From Ursus arctos (lineage: Eukaryota; Chordata; Mammalia; Carnivora; Ursidae): DNA of 64,000 nucleotides. The stretch is taken from the NCBI RefSeq assembly GCF_023065955.2, contig NC_079873.1, forward strand, positions 11,856,566 through 11,920,565. The letters are read 5' to 3'. A model generated the notes under the pieces. It was given only the letters and a program-made list of their open reading frames with translations. It did no database searches and was not told the DNA's origin. The first letter of the stretch is position 1, and each line of letters starts with the position of its first letter. Positions 55,877 to 64,000 of the stretch are shown here, piece by piece. The position numbers and the translations under genes were made by a program.

Positions 55877-56068
55877 GGGGCGCCTGGGTGGTGCAGTCGT
55901 TAGGCGTCTGCCTTCGGCTCAGGGCGTGATCCCGGCATTATGGGATCGAGCCCCACATCAGGCTCCTCCACTATGAGCCTGCTTCTTCCTCTCCCACTCC
56001 CCCTGCTTGTGTTCCCTCTCTCACTGGCTGTCTCTATCTCTGTCAAATAAATAAATAAACTCTTTTAA
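55877..56068 (+). mobile_element. SINEC, young copy
   Basis: Head GGGGCGCCTGGGTGGTGCAG. Perfect 16-bp TSD AAAAAATCCTTTAATA at 55861-55876 and 56069-56084. Confidence 0.94.
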
Positions 56069-56379
56069 AAAAAATCCTTTAATAACTGAACCCAGAAATT
56101 TTTTATAAGATAAAAGCTTGCACTTTTCAAACTAATGGCTTCACTCAATTTTCCACAATTGTAGAATTTTGAATGAATGTGATCCTTTATGATTTAAATT
56201 GCAATAAAATTGATATACCATATTATAAACGATGTCAAGATGTTTGTAGTAATTACTCTAATATTTTCAGTACAATTAGGAGGTAAGAAAGTGATTTTAT
56301 TCTTTTTAAATTGTCACATTAAGATGCTTGGGAAGATATATTTTTGTCTATAGTGAAAAATATTATATCTTAACACTGT

Positions 56380-56545
56380 GGTTCTTGATAGGAGGGGTGA
56401 TGGAATTTTTCCTCCAGAAGACATTTTCGCAGAATCTGGAGACATTTTTGGTTGTCATGGGGAAGGGTGCTACTGACATCTACTGAGTAGATGCCAGAGA
56501 TGTTGGTAAACATCCTGCAAACTTCAGAAACATCATTTAGGCCTT
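56380..56545 (+). mobile_element. MER5A
   Basis: GTGGTTCTTGATAGGAGGGG, GGAGACATTTTTGGTTGTCA, GTTGGTAAACATCCTGCAAA. Confidence 0.8.
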
Positions 56546-56624
56546 CATCTGGTAACTTTTTCTCCTTATATTTGGGTTAATGGAAATAACTCACAAAAGG
56601 AAACATAAGAAATATAAGGGAATC

Positions 56625-56651
<27 letters not shown>
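56625..56651 (+). repeat. (TG)n microsatellite
   Basis: About 13 TG units. Confidence 0.95.
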
Positions 56652-56656
<5 letters not shown>

Positions 56657-56833
56657 CAATCATAAGATGTTAACATCTTTTGTTCCATATTCTGAAACTA
56701 TTATTAAAATAAACTCATTTATCTTTTTATTAAGATGGCTAATGAGAAAGAATAATTGCCTGGTTGCTGGAGCACTGGATGCATATGGGCTGCCAATCCA
56801 ACAGCCCATGGTGAATAAGTGGAGGCACATTTA

Positions 56834-57018
56834 TTTTTTTTTAAGATTTTATTTATCTATTTGACAGAGAGAGAGAAAGTACAAGCAGGGCAGAGGGAGA
56901 GGGAGAAGCATGTTCCCCACTGAGCAGGGAGCTAAACTCAGGGATTGATCCCAGGACCCTGGGATCATGACCTGAGCCAAAGGTAGCCACTCAATCGACT
57001 GAGCCATTCAGGTACCCC
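56834..57018 (-). mobile_element. SINEC
   Basis: Poly-T start, AAGATTTTATTTATCTATTT, end GAGCCATTCAGGTACCCC. Imperfect TSDs (AGGCACATTTA / AGGAACATTTA) flank it. Confidence 0.88.
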
Positions 57019-57059
57019 AGTACAGGAACATTTAAAACTGTCACTGCGTGATGTTTCAA

Positions 57060-57800
57060 ACTTCCATTGCCTTTGATATTATCATTTACATTGAAGCCAT
57101 TCCCAATTGAAATCTTCTCAGCACCCCAGGGCCTATGTCAAGGAATCCAAACTCTCTGGCCTCTAAAATGTGAATCCGACTTTGCTTTTCAGATGCACCT
57201 ACACAGATGGCCCCATCTGCCATCCCCCTCTGACCTGCCAGTCCCTGCAAGTGGGCCTCATCCTACCTCTATTCTTTGTGTGTGTTTCTTTTCACACTGT
57301 TTTCTTAAGTTCAATACTGTGAACTTTGATTTTTTACCTTAAAACGTCTTAGCCATTGTTCCAAGTCTATCTCAATTATCATCTCCTTTGAGAAACCTTT
57401 GTTTTGGGACACCTGGGTGGCTCAGTTGGTTAAGCATCTGCCTTTGGCTCAGGTCCTGGGATCAAGTTCTGCATAGGGCTCCTTGCTCAGCGGGGAGCCT
57501 GCTGCTCCCCCTGCTTGTGCTCTCTGACAAATAAAAAATAAAATCTTTTTAAAAAGAGAGAGAAACCTTTCATTTTTGTTATAGGTTTTTATTTGTTATT
57601 ATTTGTTCTACACTTGTCCAATCCACTAACTTTTTATTCTCTCCTTCTCCTGGGTTCCCATAGCATTTTGTTCACATTTGTATAGGCATCTATTGCCAAC
57701 ATGATTTACTTTTGTGTCCTACAAATTTTAAGTTTCTGGAGAGCAAGGACTATATTTGGTTTAATTTTGCATTTCTCATGGCCCATGAGTATTTGATAAC
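57060..57800 (+). mobile_element. Possible ancient L2/L3-type fragment, split by a SINEC
   Basis: CT-rich sequence ends with AAGTTTCTGGAGAGCAAGGA, which resembles old LINE 3' ends. The family is not certain. Confidence 0.35.
57406..57559 (+). mobile_element. SINEC
   Basis: Head GGACACCTGGGTGGCTCAG; the body is shortened. TSD GAGAAACCTTT at 57390-57400 and 57560-57570. Confidence 0.9.
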
Positions 57801-58973
57801 TTAATAGAACTGAATTTACTTATTTGAATCATTAACTGACATTTGAAGAAGCTCAAGAATGCAGATATAAAAAATCATGACGTACACTGCATTTTTTTTT
57901 TACATTCCTAGTCAGAGAAAAACAACTTCTAGTATCTGCTAAACAAGGAATACTGGGCTTTGGAATATTTTTGTCTCTACTTCCATACCTCTGCCCTTTT
58001 TAAGATGAAAAGATATCTGAAGCTACAGAATTTGGAAGGCTCATCAAAATCTGTAGGTTAATCAACAGCCATAACCATTACGAACTTAGCCTTTTTAATC
58101 ACAGGGTAGCATTTTTGTAGTTCAGAGAAAGTTAATCACTACTGCTTAGAAATAAAGATTAATTTAGACGAGCTGAGTGAGTGTAATTCTGCCAACTTTA
58201 TATTCTTAAGTTAAGAATTTAAAAGACAGTTTCTTGAATGGAATGCATGTGTGCTTGTGTGTCTCATCTGGTGAATGAAGACCAATGCATTAAAATGAAC
58301 CTCAGTCAGTAAAAGCAAGATCTTACTGATATTTCTTCCTAGATCTAACTCTTTCCAATGTTGTTTGGGTGTTATATTAAGAGTTTTCTCATGGTTTAGG
58401 CAAGGTACAATTTTTTCAAAAATTATTACGGCCATGCTCTATGGAGTAGTATTTTCCACCTTTGTTTGGCTGTCAGTTAGTGTCACCCAGTCACATTTAG
58501 CCCTGACTATAGCTACTTCCTTTATTATCCATATAAAAAGGTGGAGGGGCCATTGGGCCATGTACCTTTCAGGTTAGATGCTCTCATTTTCATAACAGAA
58601 TCTTAAACTACCCCCTCATTCTAATGGATATACAAAGATATGAATTACAACATATCAAAGTTTCTGCCCCTAAGTTCTGAGGAGCAACAATGATCCTGAC
58701 CCTTCTGTCTGAAAATCATCAACAGCTTATAGTAAGAACTGTTCTTTGTGAGAACTGCCTTAAAGACATGCATGCAATACCTCTATCCCTACAAATCAGA
58801 GATGCCAGACAGGTTGTTGCAGCCACTCATCTGTCCTACACCCATGACAAACATTGTTAATCCACTACAGAACGTTTTCCTTTTGAGTGTGGACTCAACC
58901 ATAAAGCTTCCAAACAATTATTCAGTCAATTGATAAGTTGAATCTTACTTGTCATCATGGGGAATAATGATCT
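57801..58973. other. Intergenic, no recognised feature
   Basis: AT-rich sequence between a SINEC-bearing old repeat and the youngest SINEC. Confidence 0.45.
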
Positions 58974-58987
58974 AAATGCTGCCCTGA

Positions 58988-59195
58988 GGGGCGCCTGGGT
59001 GGCGCAGTCGTTAAGCGTCTGCCTTTGGCTCAGGGCGTGATCCCGGCGTTATGGGATAGAGCCCCACATCAGGCTCCTCCGCTAGGAGCCTGCTTCTTCC
59101 TCTCCCACTCCCCCTGCTATGTTCCCTCTCTCACTGGCTGTCTCTCTGTCAAATAAATAAATAAAATCTTTTTAAAAAATAAAATAAAATAAAAT
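58988..59195 (+). mobile_element. SINEC, closest copy to consensus
   Basis: Head GGGCGCCTGGGTGGCGCAG. Perfect 14-bp TSD AAATGCTGCCCTGA at 58974-58987 and 59196-59209, and a long (AAAT)n tail. Its intact ends suggest a recent insertion. Confidence 0.95.
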
Positions 59196-59439
59196 AAATG
59201 CTGCCCTGAATAAAGCCATACCACTGAGGGCCTGTGATCTCAAACGAACAGAAAAGTTTGGGTGGTTCATAGGATTGATTCAATATTTTGTGATCAAAGC
59301 AACAATATATATTGAGGGGATCTATATAAAAGTCCTTGGCACTTGTCTCAATTCCCAGGGTCATCAAGATGAGGAATCAGGATTTCCCTTGGGACTAAAA
59401 ATCAAGAAAACCTGCTTCTCAAAAACAAAAAAACTAAAC

Positions 59440-59890
59440 AAACGATGGACCTTGAGGGCATTATGCTAAGTGAAATAAGTCAGACAGACGAAGACAAATA
59501 ACATAAGATCTCACTTACATATGAAATCTAAAAAACAAACAAAAACAAAAAACTGAACTCCTACAGGTAACAGATTGTTAGTTGCCAAAGGCAGGGAATG
59601 AGGGAAGGGCAAAATGGGTGAAGATGGTCAAAAGGTACAAACTTCCAGTTATAAAATAAGTCAGTCATCGGATGTAATGCACAGAATGGTAACTATAATT
59701 AATAATACTGTATTGTATATTTGAAATTTGCTCAGAGTAAATCTTTAAAAGTTCTCATCACAGGAAAAAGTTATAGCTATGTATGGTGTTGGATACTTAT
59801 TGTGATCATTCACAATATACACAAATACTAAATTATGTTGTATACTTGAAACTAATATGTTCCATGCCAATTATACCTCAATTAAAAAGA
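59440..59890 (+). mobile_element. L1M 3'-end fragment
   Basis: TAAGTGAAATAAGTCAGACA, AGATCTCACTTACATATGAA and the terminal CCAATTATACCTCAATTAAA are standard L1MA/L1MB 3' sequence. Confidence 0.85.
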
Positions 59891-60539
59891 GAAACCAGCA
59901 CTTACCAAGCCCTTTTCTACTTATTCCAACCCTTACCACACCTTAATTTTCTCATCCATTCTTGTCTCATCCAAACCCAGGTTGGAAAACTTCAGGCTGT
60001 TAAATTCCTTGAGGTTTGTCTTGTCACTGGAACTTAGTACTCCATAAATACAGTTTAGACGAAGGAATAACTGAATGGCTAATGGTAAGTGCCCCTCCCC
60101 CGGAAGTGCTCCGTTCAAAGATTTCTGGACAGGGGGGAAAAAGTGGTAACCTCTTCACTTTTTTCTTGTGGACGCAGAATTATAAATGGAGGGAGTAAAG
60201 AGGCTTAATCCCAGAGCAGAGGGTCTAAAGAGGTCTAAGTGTTGTGTTGTCCTGACAGGCTCTAGATAACAAGAGGGCAGTAAGTGCTTAGAAAAAGTCT
60301 TCTGAAGATGCCAGGAGGTAGAAGAATGAGCTTATTACTCCGTGCATCTGCCTAGCATTTAAGGTTGGCCGAAGGGCTGGTAAGAACAGAGTTCCAGTCA
60401 GTGCCCCGTTATGTTTCCCTATCCGGTTTCTGCTCGTGGAATTGTGGTGTTTGGAGATGAGAGGAAATATGAAGAAAGTCTATTTTTAGACGAGTATCAG
60501 GGACCCAAAGGCTCCTTTCATTTTATACATGCGACTGAC
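59891..60539. other. Left flank of the CpG island
   Basis: Transition from L1 to the island; contains an ETS-like CCGGAAGTG near 60099. Confidence 0.45.
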
Positions 60540-61290
60540 TTCCAGCTCTGAGGCGTGGGCGGTTTTCTCCGGAAACACAAAGACCGCCCGCTCCCGAGCG
60601 GCTTCCCAGGAGCGAGTTCCACCAGCAGAGGGAGAGCAGGATGCGTCGACTGGTGAGAGCTGACGCAAAAGTGGGAGTCCTGAGAACCCAGGGAGTGGCC
60701 ATGACGGAACGCCAGAAAATGCGCAAACGGGTATGAGCGTGGCCAATGTGGAGCGGAGGGTCGAGCCGTGGGGCGCTAGGATTGGCCGTGACGTGGCTCC
60801 GTGGAAAGCCGTCAAGGAACGTGACCCGGCGTGAGGGCGGGGCCTGGACACCGTGGGAAGGAGCGTCTGCGGCGTTCTAGGCGGGAAAGGCGTGGCCTAG
60901 GCATCGCCCAGGGGCGTAACCTGAGAAAGTTGGATTTAGTGCGCGAAGGGAGTGGCGTGGCCGCGATAAGGGCACGACGAAGCTGGTTGAGACTGTGGAA
61001 GAGGTGAGCTCAGGCAGAGGGCAGAGGATTTACCAAAGTGGAAAGGAGGGAGGTGGGGTCAGAGGAATAAGCGTGACCCAGAAGATAACAACGATGTGAA
61101 AAGACCTGTGGAAAGGCGGGGCCGCGGAGTAGCATACGGGACACAAATTACGTAACAAGAAATAGCGGCGTGGTGTAGGCGGAGCGCGAGGGCGTGACAC
61201 CTACGTGAGGGCGTGACAAAGATGTTCCGTCTCAAAGGAGGGGTGGACCCAGGCAGAAGGCAGAGGCGGGGCCAAGTTAGTGCGCAGGCG

Positions 61291-61401
61291 CGTGGTCGCG
61301 GCTGCAGGCCCGGAGCGACGGCAGCGGAGGTGTAGCCAGGGCAGAGAACGCGTCCGGACCCAGGCTCTGGGTGTATGGAGAGAGATTCGGGCTCCGACGC
61401 G
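61291..61401 (+). other. Candidate non-coding first exon in the CpG island
   Basis: A GC-rich stretch ends at a strong donor (GACGCG then GTGAGCG, exon end 61401). An ATG at 61375 opens MERDSGSDA up to the donor. Other donors in the island (GTGAGC after 61002; GTAAGG after GTTCGA near 61600) are equally possible. CA5B is known to begin with a non-coding exon, so this is a plausible but unproven choice. Confidence 0.3.
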
Positions 61402-61534
61402 GTGAGCGAGCCCAGGGTGGGACTTACACTGCTTTGTCGGAGACCCGGGCTTGGGCGACGGGAACGTGACGTGTTAAGCGAGATGACGTACCTGGCGTGA
61501 GGGGCGTGACGAGGCGTAGCGTGACGTAGCCAAG

Positions 61535-61648
61535 ATGGCCGCGCGCATGAGTCTCTTCCTGGTACAGAGCGGAGGGGTCCGCGCTCAGGAAAACGTTCGA
61601 GTAAGGTCGGGCGGCGATTGGAGCATGAGGAGTAGGGGGTACGCGTAG
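61535..61648 (+). other. Short ORF starting inside the YY1-type motif (37 aa)
   Basis: The ATG within AAGATGGCCGC opens a 37-codon frame beginning MAARMSLFLVQSGG. A donor-like GTAAGG follows codon 22 (GTTCGA). The N-terminus has Arg plus hydrophobic character, like a mitochondrial leader, and CA5B is mitochondrial, but the sequence does not resemble the CA5B N-terminus known to me. It may be a uORF, an alternative first exon or chance. Confidence 0.2.
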
Positions 61649-61740
61649 CCCTATCAGAGAGGACAGGTACTCTTCCGCTCATGACTACGCTGTGTGATGG
61701 GCCTTGGAGCTGGGACAAGCTGTCGGTTCCGCGAGGATGG

Positions 61741-62989
61741 CTGCAGTCCCTGCCGGGCTTCTCTAGAACGGAGAGGAGGAGGCAGGGAATAGCTTTTCCC
61801 CTACTCTAACCCTGTTACTCCACTATGAGGATCACCAGACAGCTACATCCCCTTAGGGTCTTGTCCATTTAACGGTAGAATAGGTGTCTCGGAGACTTTG
61901 GGAGGTGGGGGAATTGCAGTTCCAGAAATGGAGGCGCAGGAGGCTGGCACTCACATATGCACTGTTGCTCTCCCCCCCCCCCTCCCCGACCATGCCAAAA
62001 GCTATGGACAGATTCAAAACCACCCCCAGGGCAGGAGGTCAGCAGCATAGCTCTGTCATGTGGACGTATCAGAGTGTTCTCTACTCAGTTGTGTCCTTTT
62101 TCATTTGTGCTCTGCCCCAGATCTGAAGGGAAAGGACCCACAAAATAAGAACTTTGTTGGTGGCTCTGATTCTTTGTGGGTTAAAAGCTACTGTTTGGAG
62201 GCTGCCGGAAACTCGTTATTATCAGTGTAATTCCTTCTCATTTATTTTTGGAAGAAAGCTTGAAAAATACGGGACAATAAGGAAAATGTGTACACCTTAA
62301 TTTGGGTGGAATTAATTTCCTGTCAGCCCCTGAAAGTCACATTACTTTCTGCTTTCCCTTCGTCCTTTACTGCGAATGTGGCCATCTCCACTCTACTGAG
62401 AAGTGCTCTAGAATATGGAGGGAAGTCTTAGATCTCTGCTGAGAGAAGCTGCCCTACCCCCTACCCATAACCTGCCCCTTCACATCCCTGAGAACTGTCA
62501 TTGTTCTCCGCCTGCTTTGGAGTTTACAGTGAACCGAAGTTCACCACACCCACCCTCCCTTCTGCGTCTTGATAAAGAGCTGCATATTCTTGAATATTTT
62601 GGAAACAAAAGTCTTCTCTTTAGCCTCATGATCTCTGCTGAGCACCATAGCTACCCTGGCAACTCTCTTCCTCTCACTGTACCCTTGGACCTCAAATCCA
62701 TAGGATTAGCAGGAAGACTGTCCTATTTCCCTTCCCAACTGCTCCTTTTGCCAGCTTGTTTCTCTCTTCAGGCATTCATCATTCTACGACCAGCTTCATA
62801 CAGCCATAACATCATGGGGCCTTCTTCACCTTCTTCCCTTCTTTCTTCTCCAGTTGAGTGCCAAATCCTCCGTTTTTTACCAAAATGGCAATCTCTTGAA
62901 TACAAAGAACTTTGGTCCATCGCTACTGTCACTGTCTGGTTCAGTGCTTCATATTGTCTCACTTGGATTACTGGAATTTCATTTCAAAC
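61741..62989 (+). other. Right flank of the CpG island, likely first intron
   Basis: CpG density falls quickly after 61740. There is a C-run near 61972-61983. The 225-codon ORF at 62415-63092 runs into L2 and has no family likeness. If the CpG island starts CA5B, this is its first intron. Confidence 0.45.
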
Positions 62990-64000
62990 TCATATTCCCA
63001 AATCTGAACTACTGATGTCCCACCTAAAACCTGTTCTGTACACTGTGGTCCTCATCTCAGTTCTTGGCAACTCCACCCTTCCGGTTGTTTAGGCCAAGAA
63101 TCATCTAGCCATCCTTGACTCCTTTCTCTCACATCTTATGGGCAGTCTCTCCAAGATATAGCCAACGCCCAACCCGTTTTCACCATCTCCGCTATGACAT
63201 CTTTTGTTCCAAGCCCCCAGATTATCCTGAATGATCTCCCTGCTGCTTTCTTGCTTCCTATTCCAGTTGATTTCCAGTAGGTCAGCCTGAATGATCTTTT
63301 AAAAATACACATCAGATGGTGTCCCTCCTATTCTTCCAAAACTCCACTGTGTCCTGATTTCGCTTAGAGCAGTGGTTTCCAATCAGAGGTGATTCCCCTT
63401 TTCCAGTGCACATCTGCGGCATCTGGAGACATTTCTGGTTGTCACAGTTGGAGGGAGGATGCCACTGGCAACTAATGGGTAGAGGCCAGGGATGCTGCTA
63501 AACCTCCTACATCATATAGGACACACCGCAAAGAGTTTTCTGGTCAAATGTCAATCATGTCAAGGTTGAGAAACCCTGAGTAGGAGGAAAAAACCTTTAC
63601 AATGGCCTAGAAATCTACAGGATCTGGCATCCATGACCTCTCCACCTTCTCTCCTCCTACCCTCCTCCTAGTGCACTCTGTTCCTGCCATGCTGGCCTCC
63701 TTCCTATCCCCTTGTATGTGCCAGACGCGCTCCCACTTCAGGGTCTTTGCACAGGCAATTCCCTCCTGGAGTACCCTTCCTCCTGATAGCCCTGTTACTA
63801 ATTCCTTCATTTCCTTCAACCTTTTGCTCAAATCTCACCTTCTCAATAAGGCCTCCTTTGAGCAACTTATTTTAAATGCAACGCTCCTTTCCCAGTGACA
63901 ATCCAACTTCACCTTATCCTGCTCTACTTTTCACTGAATATATTTTAATTGTCTGTACAACTGACTTATGTATTACACTGCTGTTTATTGTCTGTCTCCC
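62990..64000 (+). mobile_element. L2 LINE, 3' half, split by a MER5A
   Basis: AAATCTGAACTACTGATGTC, CTTGGCAACTCCACCCTTCC, ACTTCAGGGTCTTTGCACAG, AAATCTCACCTTCTCAATAA and the terminal GTTTATTGTCTGTCTCCC track the L2 3' half. A MER5A lies at 63366-63583. Confidence 0.85.
63366..63583 (+). mobile_element. MER5A inserted in L2
   Basis: CAGTGGTTTCCAATCAGAGG, CTGGAGACATTTCTGGTTGT, GGTTGAGAAACCCTG; both ends are present and L2 resumes after it. Confidence 0.88.

Larger units (their letters stand above)
60540..61740. promoter_or_regulatory. CA5B: CpG-island promoter, probably of CA5B (transcribed rightwards)
   Basis: About 1.2 kb with dense CpG in an otherwise CpG-poor window. It contains four TGACGT CRE-like cores (60789, 61467, 61484, 61522), CCAAT/ATTGG near 60743 and 60781, many GGCGTG(A/G)C repeats, and an AAGATGGCCGC YY1-type motif at 61532-61542. 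The left boundary is sharp. In mammals the next gene beyond CLTRN's 5' end is CA5B (or CA5BP1 in primates), transcribed away from CLTRN, and its start lies roughly 10 kb away, matching this distance. The gene assignment is by position only; no CA5B coding exon was found before 64000. Confidence 0.7.

Noticed and set aside
58988..59060. tRNA gene in SINEC heads
   Set aside because: The heads derive from tRNA-Lys but lack an intact cloverleaf and belong to SINEs with A-rich tails and TSDs.
60486..60851. 121-codon minus-strand ORF at the island edge
   Set aside because: Same base-composition artefact; no domain or splice support.
61059..61718. 219-codon minus-strand ORF across the CpG island
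   Set aside because: It is Arg/Pro/Ser-rich low-complexity translation of CpG-island DNA with no family likeness; long chance ORFs are expected there.
62415..63092. 225-codon plus-strand ORF
   Set aside because: Its 3' part overlaps recognisable L2 sequence and the rest resembles no protein.
61740..64000. Possible CA5B coding exons
   Set aside because: No carbonic-anhydrase motif or CA5B-like N-terminus was found in this stretch.

Overview
This window is nuclear DNA from a placental mammal, almost certainly a caniform carnivore. The evidence is about 18 copies of a tRNA-Lys-derived SINE (SINEC) whose consensus looks like the bear/panda/pinniped/mustelid type and unlike the dog type. Several copies still have perfect target-site duplications (TSDs). 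The rest of the repeat content is L1, L2, MIR, MER5A, Tigger and MaLR-like LTRs. There are no operons, CRISPR arrays or prokaryotic features.

The main gene is CLTRN (collectrin, TMEM27) on the minus strand. I could assemble it completely: six coding exons between 51185 (ATG) and 19303 (end of stop), every intron GT-AG, phases consistent, summing to 669 nt and 222 aa, the length of human collectrin. In mammals this gene lies on the X chromosome in the order ACE2 - CLTRN - CA5B. No ACE2 exon was seen, and ACE2 is expected off the left edge.

Layout. 1-18.6 kb: intergenic DNA downstream of CLTRN, with L2, a twin-primed L1, a long L1M, SINECs, a Tigger element and an LTR. 18.66-19.46 kb: CLTRN last exon and 3' UTR. 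19.46-51.13 kb: CLTRN exons and introns. Intron 3 (33.85-46.88 kb) carries a plus-strand, GC-rich retrocopy of a POM121-family nuclear-pore gene with an intact 239-codon ORF, and a second GC-rich block with an unassigned 302-codon ORF. About 51.2-51.35 kb: CLTRN promoter with two tandem HNF1-like sites. 52-60 kb: repeat-rich spacer. 60.54-61.74 kb: a strong CpG island with TGACGT (CRE-like) and YY1-type motifs, probably the CA5B promoter by position. 62-64 kb: mostly L2 and MER5A.

The two loci look regulated very differently. CLTRN has a CpG-poor, HNF1-type tissue-specific promoter, fitting kidney and islet expression of a transporter chaperone. The right-hand CpG island looks like a housekeeping promoter. 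No novel multi-gene system is present. The most interesting items are the intronic POM121-like retrogene, the paired HNF1 sites, the CpG-island motif cluster, and inverted SINE pairs, one of them inside CLTRN pre-mRNA. Repeat family names come from memory of consensus sequences, not from a RepeatMasker run.
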